Both the position numbers and the translations under genes were made by a program. Under the pieces are notes generated by a model. The model had not been told where the DNA came from. It searched no databases and saw only the letters and a list, made by a program, of their open reading frames with translations. From Pseudocercospora fijiensis CIRAD86 (lineage: Eukaryota > Ascomycota > Dothideomycetes > Mycosphaerellales > Mycosphaerellaceae), in the NCBI RefSeq assembly GCF_000340215.1, contig NW_006921536.1, positions 4,343,664-4,407,663 of the forward strand: a stretch of 64,000 nt of DNA. The letters run 5' to 3'. This document shows, one piece after another, positions 12,659 to 24,200 of this stretch. Numbering within the stretch: position 1 is the first letter of the stretch; each line of letters begins with the position of its first letter.

Positions 12659-14419
12659 ATGCCGCTAAGAGAGACACGTACGAATGCTAGTAAGCCGCTA
12701 GTGCAATTAGACGACAAGATAAATAACTCTACGCTAAAGAAGAAGGTAATCCGCACTCTTAAGAAGACTATTAGTCTACCGCTAATAAGAAGGAATACTA
12801 ATACGGCTTAGTAGGTAAAGGGTAGCTCGAAGAGTAGATCTTCCGGCGGCAAGAAGAGCAAAGCGACTACCGACCTAATTATTAATCTACTAAGTAAGGA
12901 GACTGTAGCGGCGCCGGCAGAGGAGACTAGCGGTATAGAACTACTAAAATCGGCTGTTTCTTCCTCCGCTTCGACCTCTATATCCTCCTCTTTTAATGCC
13001 GTATAGGAGGCGGCTGCTACTGCTAGCAGCTAAGCCGCTCTCGCTATAGGCGCTGCTCCTATTACTTAACCTAGCTCTTTCTCGGACGAGACCTTCTATT
13101 ATAAAGGCTAGTAGACGCTATTTAATACGACGAAGAAGGGTGCGGCGCGGACTATAGGAACGAAGCTAGTAAAGTTCTTATCGGCTAATAAGCAAGAAGC
13201 ATAGAATAGATACGCGTAGGCGGCGAAGATAGCGAAGTTAAATAGTCTCTCGGCAGCGTTTAATCGAGTCGTTATCTGTACTAGAGCCGACGGTTAGAAG
13301 ACGGCTTTTACTAGCGATTAGCATTAAGCTAGAGATAATATTAATAGCGATAAGGTCTATAGTAATACTTTACAAGCTAGCAAAGAATTAGTGCTTGCCT
13401 CGCGGAAGAATGTCTTTATTAATATCGACTTCTTAACGAAGCCTAAACTAGTAGCAGCTAGACCTTTAAGTATTAAGAAGTTAGGTAAACCGGCTTCTAA
13501 TCTAACCTCAATTTAGCTTGCTAACGCCGGCGTTATAATAGCTAAATTAGAGGCACAGAACCGGTAGGACTATTATATTCTAAGAGACCTTCTTTGTAGC
13601 TATAAAGATTGTCCAAATTATTATAAGGCTAGTAAGCATGCTTGCTAGCGTAATAAAGCACTAAAGGACTGTAGTAAGAACCACTTTCCGTTCTTTAACG
13701 CTGCTATAATTGAGGGCTATAAGGCTATCGCTTCTAGCGAGTAGAAACGAGATCTAGTAACTAATAAGCTCGAGAATAGGATGCCGATGCGTCTAGAGAT
13801 AATAGTAATTAAGAGGAAGATCTAGTTAGAGTTTTAGAAGGGTAAGGCTCGAAGAATGCGAGGCCGCCGAAGCAGTAAGTCCGAGTCGCTATATAAAGCC
13901 GTTCCTACTACTAGAAGTTAGCCTATTATTCTTAACAACTTTAGTAAGGACTTCGGTCGTATTCTAGATAGTAAATTGCGCGGAAGTAGTATTATACCTA
14001 GTACGCTAAGTAAGACACCTACTCGGGCTCTTATAAAGACTAGTCTGCGTAATGTTGTGCTACCGCGGAATATCGTTTAGTGCGAGAAGCTAACGGTAGA
14101 ATTCTTCGACTAGGTTGCCTTATAGCGCGAATTCTAGGATTACGACTATCTACGGCCTTATATCGCCTATTTCGTCGGTATAGGCTAGACGCTAGAGACT
14201 ATCTGCAATTTAATAAAGGACGACTAGCCGGCGGCACTTACTAAAGTAGATAGAATAAGGTTGAGATTAAAGAAAGCTATCGTCGAGTTTATAAGGAAGA
14301 AATAGGATAAGATTATAGCGGCGGAAGCAGCCGTAGCGGAGGAAGGAGAGAATTTCTAGGAATCCGGGCTTTCTTTAGGCATCGATCTTTATACAACTAC
14401 AACACATATAAACTTGTAA
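12659..14419 (+). pseudogene. second ORF of the Tc1-type element, function unknown
   Basis: An ATG at 12,659 opens a frame of 586 codons closed by TAA at 14,417-14,419, interrupted only by TAG and TAA. The translation has a basic, Ser/Thr- and Ala-rich first half, then a region with a few cysteines ('CSYKDCPNYY', 'DCSKNHFPFF', near 13,590-13,700), a basic stretch, and an acidic end. It starts about 200 bp inside the left TIR and converges on the transposase gene, so it probably belongs to the element. I recognise no family. The cysteine/histidine spacing might be a degenerate zinc-binding site. It could be an accessory DNA-binding protein or a captured host gene. Confidence 0.6.
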
Positions 14420-14587
14420 TAAGCGGGAGATTCTTGCGGTAATAGCACTTATTTAGCCTATATATAATTAATTAATACAATGCGTTAGTTATAGAACACT
14501 AAGAGCGATAGGCAAAGCTAGCGTTCGAATACATTTATTCGAATCTCTAACTCGGAGCTTTCCGCGCGCTAGTAGCGACTAGTTACA

Positions 14588-15830
14588 TTACTCGAAATCT
14601 TCGAAGTCTACCTCTTGTTCGCTATCTTCCTTGTTATCTTCCTTAAATACACTCTTACCGTTACAATACACTTCCGATACGTCGTTAATTATCGACGGTA
14701 AGGTATTCTAAGCCTATTCTATCTATTAGGACTCTTCCGAGTCTAGCGCTATTATATTCTAAGCCGCGCCGGCGGTATGTTCGAATTCGGCTAGATCGTA
14801 CGGAATATCGATACTATCGACGTTATATCTAGCAAACTTAAATAACTCTCTCGATCTACGACCCCTATACTTATATAGGCACTAAAGCAAGTAGTCCTAG
14901 AAGCCGACAAATCTTAGAAGGTCGTCTCGGTATTTTTTAATAACTTTCTTTAGTAGATTAAAGCTGCCCTCGATCGGGTTTAAATCCGGCGAATACGGCG
15001 GTAGAAATTCGAGGTAATAGCCGGCATCTAGTATCGCCTGCTTAACTCTCGCACTATAGTAGATACTAGCATTATCTATAACAAATATTATTAGCGGACT
15101 ATCCTCGAGGCAAGGCAGGACTTGCTTAGTTAGCTAGAGATAGAAACGATTAGAATTAATCGATCCTTAGTATACGTAAGTATACGGAAGATAGCCGTAT
15201 AGCGTAAACGTAGGCAATACTAACTATCTAACTTCTCGCCTTATATAGGTAACATTAACGCAAGTTAGACCTCTTACCGACTATCTATACTTCCGCTAAC
15301 TAGTCTTCTAATTAGATATAGTCTTATCGATAAATACGAGTCGATCTACCGGCTATTTAGCGCACCTAATCGTCTATAAAGCCCTTAAGAACGGATTACG
15401 CTCCTTCGCTTTACGTTTAACCTACTTACGAGTTATGCCTATCTCCTACTTTAGGACCTTCGATAGTATAGGCGCCTTTACCTAAACACCCTCTCCGCTA
15501 TTACTTATCGGTCGTAGCCGTAGAAACTCGTCCTTAAGAGCTTGGATTATCTCTATAAAATAGGCGTTAGGCCGGTCTTTAAGGAAGCCGCGTAAGAAGT
15601 TACGTTCTTACTAAAGAAGGATAGCCTTGTTGCTACGCTTTAGTCCGCTAGTATACTTAGTATATAACGCTCCGAAGATATAGTATTTCTCTTAATATCT
15701 ATATACCGATCTAATAGTTATTAGCAACTTTACAAAGGCATAAACCTGCTTAGCAGTCTAACCCTTTGCAAATAGGTTTATTAGCTAGCCTTGCTAGTCG
15801 AGGTTTATACGAGCGGACTTAACTATTGCG
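14588..15830 (-). pseudogene. DD34E (DDE_3, Tc1-like) transposase, RIP-mutated
   Basis: Reading leftward in one frame to TAA at 14,588-14,590, the catalytic triad is visible: Asp in 'LVFIDKT' (codon 15,326-15,328), Asp in 'VIDNASIYYS' (codon 15,074-15,076), and Glu in 'YSPDLNPIE' (codon 14,969-14,971). The last two are 34 residues apart, the DD34E spacing of Tc1 transposases. All three and the stop share one frame, so RIP changed bases but not frame. The C-terminal tail is acidic ('EDNKEDSEQEVDFEDFE'). The N-terminal helix-turn-helix part runs to about 15,820. TAG/TAA codons prevent translation. Confidence 0.88.
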
Positions 15831-16303
15831 GCGTAGCGGCAGTAACAATAATAACAACACCTCGGAAGGGTCTATACCACTAAAATACCGACGACACGAT
15901 ATCTACGATATACTAGAGGATTCTACACATCAGAAGGAGGAGAAATAATTGAAAAACCACCAAAATAGCGGTGTGGTTCCTCTCTCGGAGGTGCAGGGTT
16001 CTCCCCGCACCGGCACTGACAGGTTTTAGGCAAACGATAGTATAGCCGAGCCAATGGGCAAGCCGCGACCTGATCGCACTTTATGCTTCCACCCACTCTC
16101 TCTTCTATTGACTATCACACTCTCAAGCTGATCTCGTTAGGCAAAGTCTTCTGGACCGAGAGATGAGCCACACAGCAGCTTCAAGCTATATGCAGACACC
16201 GCACCACCGGATACAAGAAAGCTAAAAACCACACATTCGAAAACACCATCGCCAGCCAAAACCACTACCACAAGAATCCGCACACACTCACTCCTACCTA
16301 ACC

Positions 16304-17158
16304 ATGGCATCAAACCACAAGAAGAGACCAAAATCCCTCAAATCCGGCCGTCCCCCAACATCCCAGAATCAAAACCCCAAAACCCTCTCCTCAAAAACAA
16401 CCCAAGCAAAAATCGTAAAATTCCACCACCTCAACAAATCCCTCGCGTCAGCAAAGGCCTCAAACAACACCTCCTTAATCCGCGCCCTCGAATCCGAAAT
16501 CTCAAGCCTAGGAGGGTTAAAAGCCTACCAAGAAGCCTCAATCCTCGGCCAATCGAGTTCCAGAGGCGGAGATTCCAGCATCGTCCTCGTAAACTGGCTC
16601 CAACAAGAACAACAACAGCACCGAGAAAATCTCCGCATGCTAGAAATCGGCGCCCTCTCAACAAGAAACGCATGCAGCAAACATCCCAACCTATTCACAG
16701 AAATTTCACGAATTGATCTCTCTTCCCAAGCCCCAGGGATTCTAAAACAGGACTTCATGCATCGTCCTTTACCCACATCAGCAACAGAATTCTTCTCAAT
16801 CATCTCGTTATCTTTAGTCCTAAATTTCGTCCCCACACCAGAAGGACGAGGGGAGATGTTACGCCGAACGACGAAATTCTTGAAGGCAGGAGGGATGTTG
16901 TTTTTAGTGCTTCCGGCACCTTGTGTTTTGAATTCGAGATATTTTGATGATGAGAGACTGACGACTATCATGGGGAGTTTGGGGTATGTGATGGTGAAGA
17001 GGAAAGTGAGTAGGAAGTTGGGGTATTGGTTGTGGGAGTTACGACGAGAGGGAGGAGATGAAGGGGAGCAGGTGTTTGGGAAGGTTAAGGTGAGGGATGG
17101 GCCGGGGATGAATAATTTTTATGTTGAGTTGAGGGCGCCTGCGAAGGAGGTTGTGTAG
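16304..17158 (+). CDS. bmt2: 25S rRNA adenine-N1 methyltransferase Bmt2
   Basis: Single-exon gene of 284 residues. The product matches the Bmt2 family, nucleolar S-adenosylmethionine-dependent enzymes that methylate N1 of one adenine (A2142 in yeast) of large-subunit rRNA. Visible hallmarks are a basic N-terminus (KKRPKSLKSGRP), a helix pair before the core, the SAM-binding motif 'LEIGALSTRN' (about residues 110-119), the acidic 'IDLSS' after the next strand, 'DFMHRPLP' and 'ISLSLVLNFVP', the catalytic-region motif of this family, then 'LVLPAPCVLNSRY'. Length is normal. Codon use shifts midway: the first half is A/C-rich and the second half G/T-rich, with no loss of frame. A Tc1-type transposon ends 264 bp upstream, so the promoter is confined to that gap. 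Confidence 0.92.
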   Translation: MASNHKKRPKSLKSGRPPTSQNQNPKTLSSKTTQAKIVKFHHLNKSLASAKASNNTSLIRALESEISSLGGLKAYQEASILGQSSSRGGDSSIVLVNWLQQEQQQHRENLRMLEIGALSTRNACSKHPNLFTEISRIDLSSQAPGILKQDFMHRPLPTSATEFFSIISLSLVLNFVPTPEGRGEMLRRTTKFLKAGGMLFLVLPAPCVLNSRYFDDERLTTIMGSLGYVMVKRKVSRKLGYWLWELRREGGDEGEQVFGKVKVRDGPGMNNFYVELRAPAKEVV

Positions 17159-17817
17159 GGTCAGGCTCCTCGATGTGTTTGTTGATTGGTAGTGATGGCA
17201 TTATTGAGAGCGACACAGGACGAGATACCCAGCATATAAGCATAGCGATGGAGTTGAGAATGCGTATGGACATGGCCCTTGATTGAGAATCTGCAGATAG
17301 ACATCGCACAAAGCATAGCTTTCAAACACTATCTACCTCCTCGCTAGGATTCGAATACGTTGACCGAGCAGCAGACATCGCAGGGTGTGAGAAAAACACA
17401 ACTAGCATATAGCCTCCCCCTTCCATATCCTCTGTACCGCGCCGATTCCAGTAATTTCGCCGTCTTCCCGTGCTTTCACTTTCGGTCAGGCTACTGCCGC
17501 TTTCCTCGCATGATAATTAAGCATCAATTGATCACAAATAAGCAACAAAGAGAGCAACGCCGGCCGATGCAATGACAACTTTCGGGATAATGTTGGGTCG
17601 TAAGGAGCGTGAGCGTCGTTGAAGTCCTCGACAGGGTGTTGATGTGGTCGTCGAAGGAGAATAGGATGTGGGTCAATGTACAAGCCTCCGTTGGGCTGGT
17701 CTATCGCTGATCGGTCTCATGCTGATGATGGGAATATGAAGTGACAGATGCACTTCCAGACGTATATGCTCGATGATGCAGAGGCGGGTATCACTCAGAC
17801 GAGAGAGCTTTCATCGT
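17159..17817. other. intergenic, convergent 3' ends
   Basis: About 660 bp between the 3' ends of bmt2 (plus) and nap1 (minus). No ORF with gene-like features and no RNA gene were found. It presumably holds both 3' UTRs and terminators. Confidence 0.6.
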
Positions 17818-19310
17818 CTAGCTTTGCTTGCACTCGGCGGCCTCCTGCTTAGGCTTGCCACCTTCCTCCTACTGCATCGTTAGTAAGCGATCCAAATGTC
17901 ATGTTAAGGGGAGCTCAACAAACCTCATCATCGTCCTCGTCCTCATCATCCTCATCCCGGTCATCCTCATCATCGTCCTCGTCGTCTTCATCTTCGAAGT
18001 CATCCTCGTCGAAGTCGTCAAGGCCCTGCTCGAACTGAAGAGCCTCGCCAGTGAACCAATCAATGGCACGTGGAATGAGCTTCTCCTTGATATCCTCACC
18101 GAGCTGGTAGTCGAGCTCGAGCTTGGCCTCAATCTCCTCGTCAATCTCCTCATCGTCGTCTGCCGGGGGTGTGGCTGGGTTGAAGAAGTCGAAGAATGAT
18201 GGTGTGGGGATGGTCTTCTTGACAATGCGAGTCTGCTTGGTGTCTGCACTTTTGTTAGCCAAGATCTCATCGAATGCTATCCTGCTACGCTTACTCTTGT
18301 TCCTCTGCTTCTTGCTCTCAACCTTGACAGTCAAGTCCTGGCCAGCCTTCCAGTCAATCTTGTCACCCTCGGCGTGGTCGTAGATGAAGTCACCACCGTA
18401 TCCGTTCTCTTCTTGGTAGAAGTATGTCTTGGAGAGGGTCTTGTTGGTGAAGAATGGGTTCTCGGCGAATTCGAAGATCAAGCGGAAACCTGGGCGGTCA
18501 AGGTACTCCATGCGAATGTCAGTCAGGAACTTGAGGGCCTCCTCGTCGCGGAGGGTGATGGTCTCCGCGAGCGAAGAGTTCTTCATGGCGCTCAGCCAGA
18601 ACTCTGGGATACCCTTTTCGTCGGCGCCTGATGTAGCCGCGTCGGTCTCTGACTTTACTGCCACGGCTTCCTCATCTTCTTCCTCATCCTCCTCGCCGGC
18701 CTCGATCTCAGCTTCGGTCGGCTCAAGTTCGCCATTGACGATCTTGGCGCGCTTCTCGTAGAGAGGAGTGAACTTGGCGAAAAATCGCTTCTCAAGCTCG
18801 AGAACCTCTTCTTGGAACTGAGCTTCAAGCTTGGAGTGCTCCTTCTGCACGCCCTTCAGACCCGCGACGCGTTTTCGTACTGGCGCAGGCAGCGACTCGA
18901 CGTAGCCAGAGGACTTGCCCACCAAGGAGTTTAACTTGCTGTGCATCATGCTCACGAGGCGCGGGTTCTGGGCGAAGATGGAAGCGGCGGCTGCGCGGTC
19001 AAGGTCCTCTGCAGAGAATTCTTGTCAGCCTGGCGGGGACGTGGCGAGGGTGTTTTGGGCAGAGCATTGTATGCACAACATACCTTCCTTGATGCTGGAG
19101 ACGCCAGGCGCCTGGGCATGCGAGGAGATGGGAGCATTGTTTGCTGGGGTGTTTTGCGGCGTTCTGGTGTCCATTCCATCAGCATGAGTGGTCGTTGAGC
19201 AGTGATATCAAACAGACTTGGATGTGCGGTGTGAGTGTTTTCTGCTCGGGAAGGGTCTAAACTCACGGTGCGGTAGGCGGCGCCGCTCGATTGCGGATTG
19301 GCTCTGCCAT
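17818..19310 (-). CDS. nap1: nucleosome assembly protein Nap1
   Basis: Four exons (minus): 19,310-19,267, 19,163-19,084, 19,008-17,924 and 17,868-17,818; 419 residues. Start 'MAEPIRNR', then 'TPQNTPA', a typical fungal Nap1 N-terminus. Nap1 is an H2A-H2B chaperone shuttling between cytosol and nucleus. Visible features are the dimerisation helix, an acidic insert, 'RLIFEFAENPFFTNKTLSKTY' in the NAP core, 'KKTIPTPSFFDFFNP', and a long acidic C-terminal tail. The last exon is only 51 bp and encodes '...QEAAECKQS'. It is easily missed because reading through the intron gives a short false end at 17,915. The terminal CKQS matches the CaaX-like end known from animal NAP1L1, suggesting prenylation. 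Exon phases (2, 1, 0) agree throughout. It shares a divergent promoter with tim8. Confidence 0.95.
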
Positions 19311-19620
19311 GGCGGTATAGTGTTGGTCGATTTGGGGAGAGAGGGTGTAAGATGGTGAAAGATCGACCCTGGTACAGTGACCTGGACTGCGCAGTTTGTT
19401 GGCGATGTTGAGAGATTCAACAAGCCGAAGTTTTCGACCTCTTCACAGCGGCCAACCCCACGCTACGCTCACCGACCAATCACAGGCCTCCCATGAGGTG
19501 ACTCGCGTTGTGAAAAGATAGACGACCAGGTCCCGCTGTCACGGTGTTTCTTTGTGGCGCATCCATCGCATCCACCACCTGCAGCAGATATCAACCACAA
19601 CCCAACAACCACCGCACACC
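19311..19620. promoter_or_regulatory. bidirectional promoter nap1/tim8
   Basis: Only 310 bp separate the two divergent start codons. A CCAAT box lies at 19,476-19,480, a plausible site for the Hap/CBC complex, which activates many fungal housekeeping genes. Shared regulation is inferred from geometry only. Confidence 0.55.
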
Positions 19621-19961
19621 ATGGATCAACTGAATATTGGGCCCGAGACCGCGCAAGCTCTGGGCAACATGTCCGCTCAGGACAAGCAGGAGCTCAATCA
19701 ATTCGTCGTCAACGAGGCCCAGAAGGCTCAGATTCAGCAGAGTATGGCTGTCTTCATCGCATGTGCTTGAGCCATCTTGCTGACATGCGCCCAGCTATCC
19801 ACACTTTGACCGATACCTGCTTCCGAAAATGCGTGACCTCAAAGATATCATCCGGACAACTCGATCGATACGAAGAGCCATGCATGCGCAATTGTGTAGA
19901 CCGCTTTATGGATTCGCAGATGACCGTTATTCGGCATCTCGAGAAGATGCGCCAGATATAG
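19621..19961 (+). CDS. tim8: mitochondrial import chaperone Tim8
   Basis: Exons 19,621-19,741 and 19,795-19,961; 95 residues. The 53-bp intron has donor GTATGG, branch CTGAC and acceptor CCCAG. The protein carries the twin CX3C motif of small Tim proteins: C49-FRK-C53 and C70-MRN-C74, separated by 16 residues. With Tim13 it forms a hexameric chaperone in the intermembrane space that escorts hydrophobic precursors to the TIM22 complex. The C-terminus '...RHLEKMRQI' and the length fit Tim8 rather than Tim9, Tim10 or Tim13. The next downstream gene (uL23) is convergent. Confidence 0.93.
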
Positions 19962-20581
19962 ACGGTCTGAGATAATGGCATTGTATGATATGATGGGTTG
20001 CATGTGCATATAGCATTACATGGCATGGCGCTGGAGAGGCGTAAGAAGTCACTCGAGCTGCGTGCGGTGCGGTATTGCGGCGCTCTGACAGATGGCGAGG
20101 ACAGAATAAACTGTACAATATGTACCGATTAAGAAGAGCAAGACAGGCATGACTGAAAAAGCCGTGAAGGTAGGATGCACAGGACGCGATCTAGATGGAT
20201 GTACTACGATCATGACTTTCGCTCGTTACAGAGTAATAGCGTTGGTCAAAGACCACTCCACGTAAGATGATCCACTGCCACTAGACATGGTGTCAGGAGA
20301 ATTTACAAGGCATAACCTGAGAGCACGAAAATAAATGCGTTCTCGGAGCAACGCCGCCGGCTACCGAGAGGACAAAAAGCATGAAAAATGAAGTCAAGCA
20401 TGATAGCATGGCAGTCGTATGTGAGATTCTACACACTGCCAAAGGCTGGCGCGCTGGGTATCCTGCCAGGTCGCAATGCCATTTCGGCGAAATCGTGATC
20501 CTCCTTCCAAGCCCATTCTGTAGGCCATGCGCCGGAACGCCCATGCTAACTGCGAGACTTCTGAACTTTTGACGCACCAGC
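19962..20581. other. intergenic, convergent 3' ends
   Basis: 620 bp between tim8 and the uL23 gene, both ending here. No gene-like ORF was found. The 3' UTRs of both genes are presumed to lie here. Confidence 0.6.
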
Positions 20582-21289
20582 TTAGACGATGGCAAGCTTG
20601 GTGGCAGCAATGTCGAGAGCATCGACATCTGGGGTTAGGCGCGCGAAAGCCTTCTTGGAACCATCTGGGCTGCAACAGTGTTAGTCTCAGAGTCCACGGA
20701 TAATTCGACATTGTTCTGGCATACCGGATGAGAGTGTTGATCTTGATGCAATCAACATCGTACAGCTTCTTGAGAGCCTCCTTGATCTGTCTCTTGTTCG
20801 CCTTGACATCCACCATGAAGACGAGGGTGTTGTGCTCCTCAATCTTCTTCATGGCGCTCTCAGTGTTGAGAGGGTGGATGATGACCTTGCCGGCATCGAG
20901 GCGTGGCTGCGATGGGATCGACTTGCGTGGGTACTTTGGCGCACGCGAGATGGTGAGGGTCTTTGGGAGGTGGAAAGAGGTGCTCTTTCGGACCTTGGTG
21001 ACCTTGTGCGAGTTGACCTGTAGTGAAGACAGGCCGTCAGAATGATGGGTTCTCTGACACGCCTCAAGGTATTGGGAGACTGCTTACTCCGCGAAGAGTG
21101 GCCTTTGCTGCCGCCGAAGCCTTTGCGGATGGCTTGCTGGACTTGCCGGCCTCTGTACACATGTCAGTAACTTCTTCTTCCTGCGGATGGAATTCGAGGA
21201 AGCGCAAGTCTCGTGCTAAGTACACCTTCGCGCCTCGTTTCCGGCCTTCACTTACTGCCCTTGCCCTTTGCTGCGTCCTTTGGTGCCAT
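20582..21289 (-). CDS. RPL25: 60S ribosomal protein uL23 (yeast L25, human L23a)
   Basis: Four exons (minus): 21,289-21,256, 21,152-21,088, 21,017-20,725 and 20,669-20,582; 159 residues. Phases 1, 0 and 2 are consistent and all introns are GT-AG. N-terminus '[16 protein letters not shown]' is the Lys/Ala-rich eukaryotic extension, followed by '[12 protein letters not shown]', '[19 protein letters not shown]', '[19 protein letters not shown]' and C-terminus '[13 protein letters not shown]', all typical of uL23. It binds domain III of large-subunit rRNA beside the polypeptide exit tunnel and is the docking site for SRP and the nascent-chain complex. The intron-rich 5' end is usual for fungal ribosomal protein genes. 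Confidence 0.96.
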
Positions 21290-24200
21290 TGCGACGGTAT
21301 TTATTCGTTGGGCGATAATGCGACGTGCAACTGGAGATCGAAGTCGAAGCCGAAGCGAGTCGAAAATGGACAGAGGGTGCGAATGGCTTGGCGAGATTTC
21401 CGCGCTTGCCCCGGCCACGGTCAAACTTCGGCACTTTCATCGCACTTCACCATTCATCTTCTTGCCTTCGCTGTCAACGTTCCCTTCATGCTGCGGGAAT
21501 TCCAGATGAAAACTCATCTGCCGTCGGATTGCGGATGCAGCTTCGTAGCCCTTCAGTCGCAGCATTCCCCATCAGCCATGGATCTCAAGCGTCAAGTACA
21601 GAACTACGCCCGGAACACTGAGCGAGAAGCTGAGCTGTGAGCTCACACCAATCCTTCCAAACCTGCCGTCATCGCCGTCCCCTTGCGCCCTGAGCTACAT
21701 GTAATTTACACTCTGATTGAGGCACTTTCACCTACGTATGCATCATGGCCGAGGATAGCGTCCATACAATCGAACAGCCAGCCCTTCTTCAGCACTCGGA
21801 ATATGTATGGCGCCGTCTAACAACTCTTCGTATGCCAACTCCCCGATCGAGGCAACAAGCTTCATGTGAACGACCTATCAGCTGCTCGTGCTGGGGACAG
21901 CCACATAGGCTGCGGAGGAGGAGGAGGAGCTCGCCATGCTGGGAGGCATCCATCTAACTTGAGTCGCTGACTTGGGGCGGGAAGAGACCAAGTCACTTTG
22001 TCATGCTTTGTTTTGAGGCTATTATGAAACGCATTCCGGCTGGATCGGCGAGCAGTCCGGAACACATTCATTGCGGCAGTACTTTCATAACGTACAAAGT
22101 CTCATTGGACTTCTTCAGCTGACATACCAAAGGCTCCCAGAAAGTGCCCGTCCTTCAGTCAGACGTACGCGTACATCAGACTCTGACCATGACTTCATTT
22201 GAGAACAGAACCATGGGAAGATTCTGTGCATGTGTCTGGTATTGAAATCATGATGCCGGATTCCAAGACACGACCGTGTGCAGTACCTTTGAAAAATCCA
22301 ACATGAGCAAGTGTGAAGAGTATCTAAGCCGGTCGTGGCCCTTTGGAGAAGAGACGAGATGGTACAATGGATTTCTGCACCTCCAAGGTGTAGTATTCCC
22401 GTTGATCATTGGCAGCATGGTCTAAAACGTTACTGGCGAAGAGGCACAGCCAAGCGTGCCGGCACTTCGCCTGTCAGTCATCCATTTTGAGGCAGTCGAC
22501 CAAGAGAAGTCATCCATGTGAGTCTTCACAACCAGCGCAACAGTTCCGCGTAGTAGTAATAATTTCTCATCTAGCCTCGATCCTGAAGTCAAGACATCGC
22601 AAGCCACGCGCAGGACATACACTGGAATCGAAACTAGACACGGAGATCTTAATCTTCTCTTCCAACACCTACGCAAAGGATAGCATAAGGTACGCTCAAC
22701 GTTCATACGTTTCTTGATCGTATATAGCAGTCCAAGGCTCCTTGTCTCAACGTCTGCGACACCTGGATCCGATACTCTTGAAAAAAGAAGCTACTACTTT
22801 CAATATTTCAAAAGTTATAGAAGGCAACTTACTCGTGAAAATCAACAGGAGAGACGATTGATTGATCATGCCAATTTTCCGACGAGTGGTTTCCTTGGGA
22901 CCACCAAGAGATGACCCTTATGAGTTTGAATATGATCTTAACTATGAAAAGACCTGCGATGATTGATCGATTCCATCGATCGGTAAGCTTAATTTCGTCA
23001 AGTACAAAGAATCCTTAGCATATGCTGTCTTTCTGCTCAGACTATAAGGTAGGTAGCTGTGTTGATATAGACAACGAGGTCGCAAATTCGAAGTCGTGAG
23101 ACCAAGATGAGCCTGATTGCAGATCTTCTATACCGAACAGTCTTATACGGCGACCTCGTCATCGTCCGCCTATCCGCTGTGTCTACAGCAGGCCTCACGA
23201 GCTTAGTATGATACCCGAAAAGGCATCTTCGTATCGAAAACCAGGGAGAACGTAAGGTAGTGCTTGCGATAGACCTCGCAGATCGGATGCCAAAATGGTT
23301 AGTTAACTCGAAATTCATCGGCGATGTGTACGACGCGATTACCTACTTCCCTCAAAACTCGAGACCAGCAGCGTCGTTGGAATCGACCCGCGATTTCTGA
23401 TCGAACGCCATGGAAATTCTCCCAGCTGTGTCGATCGAGCATTCAAAAGACAGACAAACTTTTTTTTTTCAAGGTACGTACCAATATCATCAATTGGTCT
23501 TGCACGAATTAGCAGGCAAGTGGATAGGCTCTAAAGAGATGGTCGAATATGTGCGCATCAATATCAGCGACAAGGTCGTTCAGAGGCGATGTGGGAGGGA
23601 TTGAACCCCGATGGTAGACCTGCCAGCTCAAGAATCCGGGGACGTTGGAGGGTTGATTGTGCTATCGCCGTGCTTCTTTTGCTCTCTACGACGTTTCAGA
23701 CTGAGTAGAATCAGCAAGGCTGCGTTTGTAGCCAAATTTCTCGTGATACCGGGTGCTAGTCTCCGTCGTGATATGAGTAGCTGGCGCAGAGGGGGTGGTG
23801 AGCCGTGAGAGAATTCTCCATCCAAGATCTTTCAAAGCACCCACCCCTCTACCATCATCCTCTCCTCGTCCTCCCCCTTTGCGCTCCCCCCTCCTCCCTC
23901 AAAACCAGCACCAACCCACCCCAAAAATTTCACCATTCAACTTCAAATCTAGATGTATAACAGCAGAAGAGCATAAGATATTCTGAAAAGCTCAAAATTC
24001 GAAACACGCACTGCGCAGTGTGACTGACTGTCCCAGGCCTCAAAGATATCTTCGAAGCTCCGGAGCTGATAGCATACGAGTTCTGAAAAAGGTGTCTGTC
24101 GCTGAAGCTTGTAGCGGACATCACACTTCGGCCATTGATCATTAGAGCTGCCTGCAGTGAGTAGAAGGAACGATAGCTGGAGAGAGGAAGGATGCTGAGG

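Larger units (their letters stand above)
1..15900. other. RIP-mutated transposon block (left)
   Basis: CA and TG dinucleotides are strikingly scarce and TA is abundant, while CG remains common. Open frames are broken almost only by TAG and TAA. This is the expected outcome of repeat-induced point mutation (C:G to T:A at CpA) acting on repeated DNA in ascomycetes. The pattern stops between about 15,900 and 16,040, just before ordinary genic DNA. I judged composition by eye; no RIP index was computed. Confidence 0.9.
12461..16040. mobile_element. complete Tc1-type DNA transposon with two ORFs
   Basis: Terminal inverted repeats begin 'CTATCGTTTGCCTAAAACCT' at 12,461 and end with the reverse complement at 16,040. 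TA dinucleotides flank both sides (12,459-12,460 and 16,041-16,042), the target duplication typical of Tc1/mariner. The 3,580-bp interior holds a plus-strand ORF (12,659-14,419) and a convergent minus-strand DD34E transposase (14,588 to about 15,830). The left TIR differs from the right by C-to-T and G-to-A changes (GTTAGTAC against GTCAGTGC), so the left end carries RIP and the right end does not. It is larger than usual for Tc1 elements because of the extra ORF. The right end lies 264 bp upstream of the BMT2 start codon. Confidence 0.88.

Noticed and set aside
16431..16971. Minus-strand ORFs opposite bmt2
   Set aside because: They are antisense shadows of a well-supported gene with no motif.
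23575..23660. tRNA-like fold on the minus strand (GGCGAT...ATCGCC ends, GGTTCAATCC loop)
   Set aside because: The acceptor stem pairs for 6 bp and the T loop looks right, but there is no recognisable D arm (no GG) and no clean anticodon stem, so it is likely chance.
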